From a virus, in the IMG/VR virus record IMGVR_UViG_3300024985_000010, positions 1 to 23,532 of that record: a stretch of 23,532 bases of DNA; one strand, given 5' to 3'. Under the pieces are notes generated by a model. That model was given only the letters and a program-made list of their open reading frames with translations. It had not been told where the DNA came from and ran no database searches. This document shows positions 1 through 6,952 of this stretch, piece after piece. Within the stretch, counting starts at the first letter, position 1. Each line of letters begins with the position of its first letter. Both the position numbers and the translations under genes were made by a program.

Positions 1-1
1 T

Positions 2-163
2 GGGGCAGATTTGTCAGGTGCGGACCTATCGGGCTGCAATCTTGAAAGCACTGACTTTAGCAATAGCGACTTACAAGGCACCCGCTTTGCCGGGGTTAAA
101 AACAAATCCCAACTCAAAGGCCTGGATTCCAGCAAGCATGTTGACTCGGCGATTTTCGAATAA
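2..163 (+). CDS. Pentapeptide-repeat protein, C-terminal end (partial, host)
   Basis: Reading from base 2 gives an open frame with tandem A(D/N)LxG-type pentapeptides (GADLSGADLSGCNLES, then TDFSNSDLQGTRFAGV) ending in TAA at 161-163. Such repeats form a right-handed quadrilateral beta helix; the family is mostly of unknown function, with some members protecting gyrase. Only about 53 residues are visible because the gene begins outside the window. It lies left of the inferred attachment site and is followed by a terminator, so it is read as host chromosome. The repeat pattern is seen directly; the specific role cannot be told. Confidence 0.8.
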   Translation, partial: GADLSGADLSGCNLESTDFSNSDLQGTRFAGVKNKSQLKGLDSSKHVDSAIFE

Positions 164-185
164 ATCGAAAAACTCAGGGCACAAA

Positions 186-218
186 AAAAGGGGCATGATA
201 AAAAATCATGCCCCTTTT
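186..218 (+). terminator. Rho-independent terminator after the pentapeptide-repeat gene
   Basis: A perfect 14-bp stem, AAAAGGGGCATGAT against ATCATGCCCCTTTT, has a 5-base A loop and is followed by further T-rich sequence. It lies 23 bases after the stop at 163. The A-tract on the left and T-tract on the right would let it also work for leftward transcripts arriving from the integrase side. Confidence 0.85.
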
Positions 219-224
219 ATTTTA

Positions 225-247
225 TGGCGATGGGCTAGGGATTCGAA
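225..247 (-). other. Putative attL core: detached tRNA 3' end
   Basis: Read on the minus strand this segment is TTCGAAT (T-loop), CCCTA (3' T-stem), GCCCATC (3' acceptor strand), G (discriminator) and CCA. That is exactly the layout of the last 23 bases of a tRNA gene. Beyond 248 the partner T-stem and the rest of a tRNA are absent: the next bases on the minus strand, TGGTT, do not pair with CCCTA. The segment sits between the host gene and the 3' end of the integrase, where P2-type attachment sites lie. The simplest reading is a phage integrated into a tRNA gene, with the intact tRNA at the right junction outside the window. The tRNA species is not determined. Confidence 0.55.
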
Positions 248-327
248 AACCAAAGACATTTTTTACAATTAATATTTTTATATAAATTTCAACACCTTAC
301 ATTTTTTTATTTTTTTAAAACTGGCGG

Positions 328-1362
328 TTATTGGCGTTTTTTGGCGTTTTCTACCGCCAAATCACCGCCACTTGATAGAGGATTAAACCGCACAGCGTCT
401 TGAAGATGATCCGGAGCAAGATGTGCATACCGCATCGTCATTTTTATGTCGCTATGGCCAAGAATCTTCTGCAATGTCAGGATATTCCCGCCGTTCATAA
501 TGAAATAACTGGCAAAACTATGCCTAAGCACATGCGTTGACTGCCCTGCCGGTAAATTAATAGCTGATCTGGTAACGATCCTGCCAAACTGCTTGCGTGC
601 ATCACCAAACACCCGGTCTTCTGGGTCCTTATACTTCGCGAACTCCAACAACTCTGCATAAAAATCAGCATCCAACGGCACAGACCGTACCTTCTTTGAC
701 TTAGTAAACTCAAACGTTACCCGCGTATTGTGCAATTGCTTACGCGTCAACAGCTCAGCCTCACCCCACCTGGCACCGGTACGAATGCACAACTGTGCAA
801 TCCACCACAAACTGGCATTCCTGCACGCCTTCAGCAGCGCAAACAGATCATCAATCTGCCCGATCGACAAATACCCCAACTGCCTTTCGTGGATCTTGAT
901 CATATCCGTGTCAGAAATCGGGCATTCATAATCAATAATTTTTAACTTCCGAAGCTTGTTATAAACAGCCTGCAGATAACCGTGCCGATTGTTGAAAGTC
1001 TTCGCTGTAAGCGGCTGATCTTGGCGGTTAATACAGTGAAACCGGTACTCCATAAACTGCTCAGGCGTTAAAGACACTGCCGGCACGTTATCAAGATCAA
1101 TGGCCATACGCTCAAGTACCGCATTCCTGGCCACACCATCGCTCAAATTGCTGCCGTGATACCGATACCACAGCCCAACCAACTCTAAAAGCGTGCGTGG
1201 GTCAGACAACGTCGTATCAACCCGCTGATGTGCCACCAGGTACTCACGCTCAAACCTTTCAGCGTCAGAACGACTCGTAAAACCGCCCTTTCTTACCCTG
1301 GGGATGCCTTTTCTATCGACCTGAACCGTCCATTTGCCTGTTTTGTCTTGTTTAACAGCCAC
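328..1362 (-). CDS. int: Tyrosine-recombinase phage integrase (P2/HP1 type)
   Basis: This 344-residue site-specific recombinase would catalyse attP/attB integration and, with a directionality factor, excision. The N-terminal 40 residues (GKWTVQV, then RKGGFTSRSDAERFEREY) look like the arm-binding domain, followed by a helical core-binding domain. The catalytic domain shows R194 (IRTGARWGE), a basic beta-hairpin near 216-222, H277 and R280 (HVLRHSFAS), H303 (ILGHSD) and the nucleophile Y312 (MRYAHL), which is a complete set. The start is GTG at 1360-1362 with only a weak ribosome site, and the N-terminus aligns well with P2 integrases from there. The 3' end points to the putative attL about 80 bp away, the normal P2 arrangement. 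The gene is intact. Confidence 0.95.
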   Translation of the reverse strand: MAVKQDKTGKWTVQVDRKGIPRVRKGGFTSRSDAERFEREYLVAHQRVDTTLSDPRTLLELVGLWYRYHGSNLSDGVARNAVLERMAIDLDNVPAVSLTPEQFMEYRFHCINRQDQPLTAKTFNNRHGYLQAVYNKLRKLKIIDYECPISDTDMIKIHERQLGYLSIGQIDDLFALLKACRNASLWWIAQLCIRTGARWGEAELLTRKQLHNTRVTFEFTKSKKVRSVPLDADFYAELLEFAKYKDPEDRVFGDARKQFGRIVTRSAINLPAGQSTHVLRHSFASYFIMNGGNILTLQKILGHSDIKMTMRYAHLAPDHLQDAVRFNPLSSGGDLAVENAKKRQ

Positions 1363-1787
1363 TTAATACACTCTATACGTGCGCGTGCATATGACGCGCG
1401 CGGAACTTTTAAATTTTTTTAGAGGCCACCGGAAAAGTGTAACATCCGTAACAAAACTAAAAAAACACCTTAAACACTATATAAAACATATGCTTATAAA
1501 AATATAAAAATGTAACAAATGCGTAACATCACTGTAACTTTGTTACGCTTTGTCGTTACTCTTTTGTTACACTTTTAAACCACCCAAAAAAAACGCTACA
1601 GCTCACGAATACCAACACCTACGCTGATTTTGTTTAAAAAATCATGTTACGCGATGTTACGCAAATGTTACATTTTTTAAGATCAAAAAAATAAACATAA
1701 GTATTTGATATTTAAATACAAAACCAACTTAACTTAAAAAATGTTACGGTTGTTACACTTTCCCCGCGTGGTCTACAAAAAAATAAA
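1363..1787. repeat. AT-rich gene-free region with thirteen phased GTAACA/TGTTAC hexamers
   Basis: No convincing gene lies in these 425 bases between int and the repressor. GTAACA starts at 1439, 1448, 1512 and 1523, with the variant GTAACT at 1534. The inverse, TGTTAC, starts at 1541, 1565, 1645, 1655, 1666, 1742 and 1751, with the variant CGTTAC at 1554. Neighbours within clusters are 9-13 bp apart, close to one helical turn, and the orientation flips once near 1540. Between clusters the DNA is A/T tracts. Such an array fits iterons of a replication origin, integrase or excisionase arm sites, or a regulator binding cooperatively. Its position between int and the repressor is unusual, since these genes are nearly adjacent in P2. 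The function is inferred; the repeats are seen. Confidence 0.8.
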
Positions 1788-2321
1788 TTAATCATTATCT
1801 GACTGAGTTTGTACCCAGACTGCTAACTGCGTTTTTTTAGCCTCTTCCAACACATGCGCCTGGGCCAGCCGGTACAAATCCAAATAGCTGTAATCCTTAT
1901 CAGGCTCCGCCCCAACATCAATCAACGATTGCTCAATCACTGCAGCAAACAACCCATAAACATCGCTTAAATTTCCATTATCAATAACTGACTTGCGATT
2001 TATTAGCCTATGTTCACCTTGCACTGATACTTGGTAGTCAGAAGGATGCTCATAAACAATATTAGTTTCCATATACATCCCGCCCATACCCGATAACAGC
2101 CAATCAATCGATACACCGTAAATAGTGTTCAGCTTTCGCAAGATAGCCCCACTTAATGGTGTGTCATTCCAAATAAATTTAGTAATAGTGCGTTCTGGTA
2201 TCTCAATAGAAGCCGCCAAATCAGCGGCCTTGAGGGACTTCGACTTTAAAAAATTAACAAAACGCTCTATTTCGTGTGATTTCTTTCTTGTTTTTCTTTT
2301 TTGGTGTGTTATATTTTCCAC
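1788..2321 (-). CDS. CI-like phage repressor with N-terminal HTH
   Basis: This 177-residue protein has an N-terminal Xre/CI-type helix-turn-helix at about residues 18-70 (VNFLKSKSLKAADLAASI, then PERTITKFI and YGVSIDWLLSG). The pattern SIDWLLSGMGG after the HTH is typical of phage CI-family repressors of this size. The remaining 100 residues carry no LexA-like Ser-Lys protease signature that I can see, so it is probably not a RecA-cleaved type. The start is GTG at 2319-2321 with a good AAGGAG ribosome site at 2329-2334. It faces the early operon as P2 C faces cox, so its expected job is to keep early genes off and hold lysogeny. A 16-bp palindrome at 2326-2341 overlaps its own ribosome site, suggesting autoregulation. 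Confidence 0.85.
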   Translation of the reverse strand: MENITHQKRKTRKKSHEIERFVNFLKSKSLKAADLAASIEIPERTITKFIWNDTPLSGAILRKLNTIYGVSIDWLLSGMGGMYMETNIVYEHPSDYQVSVQGEHRLINRKSVIDNGNLSDVYGLFAAVIEQSLIDVGAEPDKDYSYLDLYRLAQAHVLEEAKKTQLAVWVQTQSDND

Positions 2322-2325
2322 AACG

Positions 2326-2341
2326 CACTCCTTTTAGTGTG
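2326..2341. promoter_or_regulatory. Putative operator D (16-bp palindrome) in the repressor/early promoter region
   Basis: The sequence is CACTCCTTTTAGTGTG, a CAC-N10-GTG dyad extended outward to AACGCACT/AGTGTGTT with one mismatch. It overlaps the repressor's ribosome site and lies between plausible -35 and -10 positions (TAAAAT at 2350-2355) of the rightward early promoter. The same dyad length and T-rich core recur at 2594, 8939, 14693 and 14837. The role as repressor operator is inferred. Confidence 0.5.
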
Positions 2342-2387
2342 TTTTAATTTAAAATCACTTCAAATAACGATTATAACGGAGAACAAC

Positions 2388-2576
2388 ATGGGCAGAAAAA
2401 AAACAATGGAATCAAAGACAACACTGTCTTTACATCCAAGCGTTAAACAGGCGATTGATGACATTGCCAGCCGCGAAAACCTCTTAACATCAGCACTGTT
2501 AAGGAAGCTCGTTATTACCGGGCTAAAAACCGAATACAACATTGAAGTACGCGCTAATCAGGTTGTTACCAACTGA
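2388..2576 (+). CDS. Small ribbon-helix-helix-like protein in the Cox position
   Basis: This 62-residue protein starts at ATG 2388 with GGAG seven bases upstream. The sequence has a short beta-like strand (SKTTLSLHPSVKQAIDDIA) followed by two helices (NLLTSALLRKLVITGLKTEY), the general outline of CopG/Arc/Omega DNA-binding proteins. It is the first rightward gene opposite the repressor, where P2 encodes Cox, which blocks the repressor promoter and directs excision. A role as Cox analogue or early regulator is inferred from position; the fold assignment is moderate. An upstream in-frame start at 2301 would run into the operator and repressor coding region and is unlikely. Confidence 0.6.
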   Translation: MGRKKTMESKTTLSLHPSVKQAIDDIASRENLLTSALLRKLVITGLKTEYNIEVRANQVVTN

Positions 2577-2593
2577 TTATCCTCGCTTAAAAA

Positions 2594-2609
2594 CACTAAT
2601 AAATGGGTG
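2594..2609. promoter_or_regulatory. Putative operator E upstream of the LuxR-like gene
   Basis: CACTAATAAATGGGTG fits CACY-N8-RGTG with an AT-rich centre. It lies 27 bp before the next start codon and after the stop of the RHH-like gene. It is the least similar of the five copies in its core, lacking the TTTT tract, so it is the one most likely to be chance. Confidence 0.35.
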
Positions 2610-2635
2610 CAATAACTACTTATTTAGGAAATGAC

Positions 2636-2995
2636 ATGAAACTGCAATCCACCCTGCTCAAACAAGGCCCGCTAACAAAACAGGAAAGCACCATCCTTTG
2701 CCTGTTGTGCATGGGCATGATGCGCAAAGAGATTAGCCGCACCGTTTACCGCTCATATGGTTGCGTCAGCAAGCAAGTGGAAAGCATCGCCAAAAAACTC
2801 GACGCCCACAGCACCGCAGAGATAGTCGCCAAAGCCGTTGCCGCCAGCTTGGTAGAAATCACCTTCAAAGCCTTGCTTATGGGATTAATTCTTAACTGCA
2901 CCATCATTGATGGCGATGTCAATTCAAGAAGACCGCCAAAAACCCCAAGACCCAACATATCACGCAACCACATGCGCTTTCAAAGAGAAGCCTAG
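2636..2995 (+). CDS. LuxR/GerE-type HTH protein
   Basis: This 119-residue protein starts at ATG 2636, with AGGAA five bases upstream. Residues about 14-65 (LTKQESTILCLLCMGMMRKE, then SRTVYRSYGCVSKQVESIAK) match the GerE helix-turn-helix, where L-T-x-x-E starts the domain and a K-x-V-x-x-x-x-x-K-L recognition helix closes it. The C-terminus has a hydrophobic stretch (LVEITFKALLMGLIL) and then a basic tail. No receiver or ligand domain is attached, so it would be a stand-alone DNA-binding protein, perhaps controlling early transcription. It precedes a run of small early genes. The HTH call is fairly safe; the biological role is unknown. Confidence 0.65.
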   Translation: MKLQSTLLKQGPLTKQESTILCLLCMGMMRKEISRTVYRSYGCVSKQVESIAKKLDAHSTAEIVAKAVAASLVEITFKALLMGLILNCTIIDGDVNSRRPPKTPRPNISRNHMRFQREA

Positions 2996-3004
2996 GAGAT
3001 CGTC

Positions 3005-3229
3005 ATGACACAAATCAGCCAACACCACCACTACAACAGCTATCAAGAATTTGTAAAAGAACGCATTGAGGCAAAAAACGCCCATATCGAATTGTTAAAT
3101 AAACAACTCGAAGAAAAACGGCTCGACGTTATCGAAAGCTACACAGCCGCTGTCGGTGTGCTGGTGTTATTCGGTTTAGTGCTTTGGCAGCTTTACAAGG
3201 TGATAGAGCGTGTCGGCATCACCCTCTAG
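3005..3229 (+). CDS. Small protein with coiled coil and C-terminal membrane helix
   Basis: This 74-residue product starts at ATG 3005 after a TAGGAG ribosome site. Residues 15-45 are charged and helical (VKERIEAKNAHIELLNKQLE), likely a coiled coil. Residues about 48-66 (AAVGVLVLFGLVLWQLY) are one membrane span, leaving a short tail. There is no signal peptide or lipobox, so it is a tail-anchored inner-membrane protein with the N-terminus probably cytoplasmic. Its place in the early operon argues against a lysis role. No family is recognised. Confidence 0.6.
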   Translation: MTQISQHHHYNSYQEFVKERIEAKNAHIELLNKQLEEKRLDVIESYTAAVGVLVLFGLVLWQLYKVIERVGITL

Positions 3230-3455
3230 GCTGATCAACCCATCCGACCTAACCGAACAAACCCGGCAGGTCATGTGGGCAGGCATAAAACGACTAGATC
3301 CAGCCTTGGCAGACATGCTCGTTAACGATGAAAACATCAGCGAATTAAAAGCCAGCATGGGCGCCACACTGCGATTTACCCAAGACGCCATCGACCGCTA
3401 TATCGCCGACGGCATCAAACAATTTGAGGAGAGACACAATGTTAAAAAAATATAA
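3210..3455 (+). CDS. Hypothetical early phage protein
   Basis: An 81-residue frame opens with GTG at 3210, overlapping the previous gene by 20 bases, with AAGG at 3197-3200 upstream. An alternative internal ATG at 3273 would give about 60 residues. The product is helical and acidic (DPALADMLVNDENISELKAS) with no cysteine cluster or membrane segment. I do not recognise the family. Coding is supported by tight packing in the operon and by the absence of a competing frame. Confidence 0.5.
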   Translation: MSASPSRLINPSDLTEQTRQVMWAGIKRLDPALADMLVNDENISELKASMGATLRFTQDAIDRYIADGIKQFEERHNVKKI

Positions 3456-3471
3456 ATGCGAGGCTGCGTAA
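3439..3471 (+). CDS. Ten-codon micro-ORF MLKKYKCEAA, coupled to the next gene
   Basis: ATG at 3439 lies seven bases after a strong GAGGAGAG ribosome site, stronger than that of either neighbour. Ten codons follow and the TAA at 3469-3471 overlaps the ATG of the next gene as TAATG. The arrangement suggests translational coupling or a leader peptide. No family can be assigned to so short a product, and the evidence is purely the ribosome site plus the stop-start overlap. Confidence 0.35.
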   Translation: MLKKYKCEAA

Positions 3472-3731
3472 TGGTCATCTCAAAACAAAACCTTACCGAC
3501 ACCTGCACGTTCATCGTTAGCCAGTACAGCCGTCACGCTAACGAAGACATCAAATTCAAATCGCAACACCATTACAAAATAGCCCATGCCAAGTTGTCTG
3601 GACTGTCATTGCTTCTTGTCAGCTACAAAGAAAAAAAGATCGTTGATGATGCCCTGGCCAAACTAGTTAGAGCGCAAAAACAGGCAACCGCAAAAACACA
3701 GGCAGAACTGCCAATGGCGGTGCAAGCATGA
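3471..3731 (+). CDS. Hypothetical early phage protein
   Basis: This 86-residue product starts at ATG 3471, chosen over ATG 3456 because GAGG lies seven bases before 3471 and the start overlaps the micro-ORF stop. It is basic and helical (KFKSQHHYKIAHAKLSGLSL) with an Ala/Gln-rich C-terminus. No motif is recognised. It overlaps the next gene by four bases (ATGA), which supports the reading and places it in the early operon. Confidence 0.55.
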   Translation: MVISKQNLTDTCTFIVSQYSRHANEDIKFKSQHHYKIAHAKLSGLSLLLVSYKEKKIVDDALAKLVRAQKQATAKTQAELPMAVQA

Positions 3732-4093
3732 AAAATCTAACCAACATTAGACCAGGTAACGGCATGGTGGTACGCCTGCAAGACCTTCTTGATAAACAAG
3801 AACATGACCGCGGCCTTACCCCATTACCGCTGGAGAAAGATGCCCTGCTGAGAAGAGTCAGCGCCCTAGACTGGTCCGGCCGGTTTTTGGGGCAGGCATT
3901 TTTAAGCACTTATTCAGTCGGTAAAAAATTCGAATGGTCGCTAGGGGAAATAATCAACTTGGATGCAGAAGGCTTCCGTCTGTTTCACACCGTCTTGCAC
4001 ATGCGGCACACCCACTGCTGGCGGGATGATGCCTTATACGACATCGCCCAAGAAATAAAATCTATCTTAAAAAAAGGCGGTTTCAATGTGTAG
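3728..4093 (+). CDS. Hypothetical early phage protein
   Basis: This 121-residue protein starts at the ATGA overlap with the preceding gene. It looks like a compact helical soluble protein (LEKDALLRRVSALDWSGRFL, later FRLFHTVLHMRHTHCWRDDA). The His/Cys-rich stretch near 91-98 could bind metal, but there is no recognisable motif. It overlaps the following ORF by eight bases. The family is unknown. Confidence 0.55.
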   Translation: MKNLTNIRPGNGMVVRLQDLLDKQEHDRGLTPLPLEKDALLRRVSALDWSGRFLGQAFLSTYSVGKKFEWSLGEIINLDAEGFRLFHTVLHMRHTHCWRDDALYDIAQEIKSILKKGGFNV

Positions 4094-4280
4094 CCAACCA
4101 CTAAACGACAAAGGCTACCTGCGGCAATACATGCCCGATGCCACCCATGACCAGATTGTTGATTTTGTAGAAAGCACCGGCAAACGCTTAGACCACCTGC
4201 CGCGCCCAACACCACAACAAACCGACGCCGCCAGATATGCCGCTTACCGCGAGTTAATTGGGTTTTATTATGCTAGTTGA
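4086..4280 (+). CDS. Hypothetical small early phage protein
   Basis: This 64-residue frame starts at ATG 4086 and overlaps both neighbours (eight bases upstream, eleven downstream). It has a short helical N-terminus (GYLRQYMPDATHDQIVDFVE) and a Pro-rich middle. No family is recognised. The overlaps with the primase-helicase gene suggest coupled translation. Confidence 0.5.
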   Translation: MCSQPLNDKGYLRQYMPDATHDQIVDFVESTGKRLDHLPRPTPQQTDAARYAAYRELIGFYYAS

Positions 4281-6930
4281 AATTAACCGCAAAATAATCA
4301 GCAACCTGCAAGCGCCGCCCTACAACGCCAAACAGCGTGGCGAACACTTGCGCGAAGGCGTGTGCCCGAGTTGCGGTAAAAAAACCCTGTGGACCTGGAC
4401 TGCCACGCCCGGCATGATCCAGTGCAACCGCACCAACAGCTGCAACTTTGCTGCCAGCAGCAAAGAGTTGTTTCCGGAGCTGTTCGAAAACCTCAACAAA
4501 AAATACCCGGCCACGCAAGACAACCCTAACCAAACCGCAGATGCCTACCTGTCCATGCTGCGCGGCTTTGACATCAGCAAACTAAAAGGCTGGTACGAGC
4601 AAGGCAAATACTGGCACCCCACCGGCGACAAAGGCACCGCCACCGTGCGTTTTTATCTTGATGTTGACCGTCAAATCATGTGGGAGCGCTTTATTGACGA
4701 TGTCACCATCACCCTAGATGACGGCGACAAAGAAACGCGCAACAAAAACTTCAGAGGCTCCTTTAAAGGCTTGTGGTGGAAACCGCCCGGCTTGCTGATA
4801 ACTGAGGGATGCACTATTTATCTGGTCGAAGGCATCCTCGACGCTATCGCCCTTTATTTAAACGGCTTTAATGCTGTTGCTATTATGTCCAGCGGCACAT
4901 TCCCCAGCGAATCTATCAAGCCCTATCTTGGTAAAAATATTAACTGGATATTCGGTCTTGATAACGATTCTACCGGCCGCCGGTGTCTGCAAAAACATGC
5001 CCAACGCCTGCTCGACATGGGCGAAAACGTTGGCGCCATAATCTCATCCGAACTGGAAGAAAAAGAAGACTGGAACGACCTGCACAAACTGAAAAAACTG
5101 TCTGCAGATGACATGGCGCATTACCGCTACCTGGGCAAGTTGGAACTGGCAAAAAACTACGTCGATAAAGCAGAAATCATGTGGATGCATGACACCAAAA
5201 AAAGCTTTTTTATCTACACATCCGGCAACAGCACTTACTCGTTCAAAATCGACACCACCGAGTACGAAAAAGCCAACGCCCAAGCGCATGACCATGACCC
5301 ATTAACCGCTGATCATGTTGCCTTTTCGCATGCCTCAAAAATTAAAGAAATCGCTACCTTTAAAATGGACTTTCTTTATTTCCAACAACCGGAAAACGGC
5401 GAAGATGGCCAGTACTTCTTTCGGTTTAACTTCAGCAACCACGCGCCCGAAGTACAGCTGCCCTTCCCCGGCAAAACCTTTGGTGCCAGCGGCGACTTTA
5501 AAAAAGCCGCCATGCAAAAAGCCCCCGGTGCGCAATTTACTGGCAGTGGCAACGATCTTGATTACTTGTACAAACATTGGATGGGCCGCATTCCAAAGAT
5601 CGTCACCACCTTGGATTATGTCGGTTACGACCGCGCTACCGGTGCCTATGTGTTCCCGGATTACGCCGTGCAAGGCGGCAAGATACTGCCCGTCAACAAA
5701 GAAAACTTCTTCCAACTTAAACAAGGCGGCATAAAAACCACCGTCGACATCAAGCAAAAGCTCAGCACCAAAGCGCCGGTTGATTTTATCAACGACTACC
5801 AAACCGCCTTTGGTATCGGCGGCCTGGTGACCTTGTCATGGTGGTTCGGCTGCTTATTTGTTGAGCAAGTCCGCCATAACCACCGCTCTTATCCATTTAT
5901 GGAAGTGGTGGGTGAAGCCGGTTCCGGTAAATCAGACATGGTTGATTTTTTGTGGAAACTATTAGGCCGTGAAGGCGAATCCTTCAACCCAAACAGCTCA
6001 ACCCTCGCAGGCCGCACCCGCAAAATGGCAGAAGTCTCCAACCTGCCGGTTGTCTTTAACGAAACCGACAACGAACAGCTGGCCGATAACAACCATCAAA
6101 AAAAGTTCAATTGGGACGAACAAAAAGACTTATTTGACGGCGAATTCGGCCGGGTAACCGGTGTTAAATCGCAAGACAACAGCACCAAAAAACCCACCTT
6201 TAAAAGCGGCTTGATGATCGTGCAAAACGTGCCGGTAGTCGCCAGCGAGGCCATCATGACCCGGATAGTGCATTTAACCTTTGACCGCTCACATCACAGT
6301 ATGGAAGGCAAGCGCTCATCCGATAACCTTAACGTGCTGGATGTCGAGCAAGTCAGCGGCTTTTTACTGCATAGCATCAGCAAAGCAGAAACGGTAATGA
6401 AGCAATTTAATAAATCATTCAAAGCGCACCGCCACACTCTGCAACAAATCCCCGCCATCAAACTGCAACGGATCGTCGAAAACCACGCCAAAATAATGGC
6501 CTTTGCCGACTGCCTAAAAATAGTGGTACCGGTATCAGATGCCGCCATTGCCAAAGTCCACGCCACGCTGATCGACATGGCCGTCACCCGCCAAGCCTCG
6601 CTGAATGAAGACCACCCCATCGTGCAGCAATTTTGGGCGCAATACGACTACCTAAACAGCAAAGCCCGTCCGTCATCAACACCCGATGACATCCCCGGCA
6701 TGGACAGCGGCCAACACCTACTCAACCACAGCGTCAGGCCAGACGAGGAAATTTGCGTCAACCTTGAGCACTACCGCTCAGCCTGTGCCGAATTAAAACT
6801 GGAAACCATCGACAGCAAAGACCTACGCCGCTGGCTGGTCACCAGCCGTAAACGCCAATACCTTGGCAACGAAGTCATTCGATCGAGAATTGAAGCGCGT
6901 TCGGTGCGGGTGTGGCGGTTTAAAAACTGA
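4270..6930 (+). CDS. TOPRIM primase-helicase, replication protein
   Basis: This 886-residue protein starts at ATG 4270. A zinc ribbon occupies C32, C35, C52 and C58, followed by a TOPRIM domain with E187 (YLVEGILDA) and the DxD pair D231/D233 (GLDNDSTG). The C-terminal half has a Walker A loop GEAGSGKS at 548-555 and a likely Walker B VVFNETD around E598-D600. This order (zinc, TOPRIM, P-loop ATPase) is that of fused DNA primase-helicases such as P4 alpha or T7 gp4, though the ATPase is not obviously RecA-type. It would prime and unwind at the phage origin. It replaces the gpA-type HUH nickase expected in P2-like phages; no HUH protein is seen in the window. Origin recognition by its extra domains is an inference. 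Confidence 0.85.
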   Translation: MLVEINRKIISNLQAPPYNAKQRGEHLREGVCPSCGKKTLWTWTATPGMIQCNRTNSCNFAASSKELFPELFENLNKKYPATQDNPNQTADAYLSMLRGFDISKLKGWYEQGKYWHPTGDKGTATVRFYLDVDRQIMWERFIDDVTITLDDGDKETRNKNFRGSFKGLWWKPPGLLITEGCTIYLVEGILDAIALYLNGFNAVAIMSSGTFPSESIKPYLGKNINWIFGLDNDSTGRRCLQKHAQRLLDMGENVGAIISSELEEKEDWNDLHKLKKLSADDMAHYRYLGKLELAKNYVDKAEIMWMHDTKKSFFIYTSGNSTYSFKIDTTEYEKANAQAHDHDPLTADHVAFSHASKIKEIATFKMDFLYFQQPENGEDGQYFFRFNFSNHAPEVQLPFPGKTFGASGDFKKAAMQKAPGAQFTGSGNDLDYLYKHWMGRIPKIVTTLDYVGYDRATGAYVFPDYAVQGGKILPVNKENFFQLKQGGIKTTVDIKQKLSTKAPVDFINDYQTAFGIGGLVTLSWWFGCLFVEQVRHNHRSYPFMEVVGEAGSGKSDMVDFLWKLLGREGESFNPNSSTLAGRTRKMAEVSNLPVVFNETDNEQLADNNHQKKFNWDEQKDLFDGEFGRVTGVKSQDNSTKKPTFKSGLMIVQNVPVVASEAIMTRIVHLTFDRSHHSMEGKRSSDNLNVLDVEQVSGFLLHSISKAETVMKQFNKSFKAHRHTLQQIPAIKLQRIVENHAKIMAFADCLKIVVPVSDAAIAKVHATLIDMAVTRQASLNEDHPIVQQFWAQYDYLNSKARPSSTPDDIPGMDSGQHLLNHSVRPDEEICVNLEHYRSACAELKLETIDSKDLRRWLVTSRKRQYLGNEVIRSRIEARSVRVWRFKN

Positions 6931-6952
6931 TTTTTAACTTGAGGAGAGCGAT

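Noticed and set aside
18-272. An 84-codon plus-strand frame from 18 to 272
   Set aside because: It overlaps the pentapeptide-repeat frame and the terminator and crosses the putative att core. The repeat pattern is in the other frame.
1363-1787. CRISPR array
   Set aside because: The repeats are only six bases, in both orientations, without uniform spacers.
4086-4280. Frameshift or broken N-terminus of the primase gene
   Set aside because: The 64-codon frame has its own start and the primase zinc ribbon is complete from ATG 4270, so two separate overlapping genes are simpler.
5335-5802. A 155-codon minus-strand frame inside the primase-helicase gene
   Set aside because: It has no ribosome site or motif and is fully covered by a gene with clear domain motifs. 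It is a shadow of GC-rich codons.
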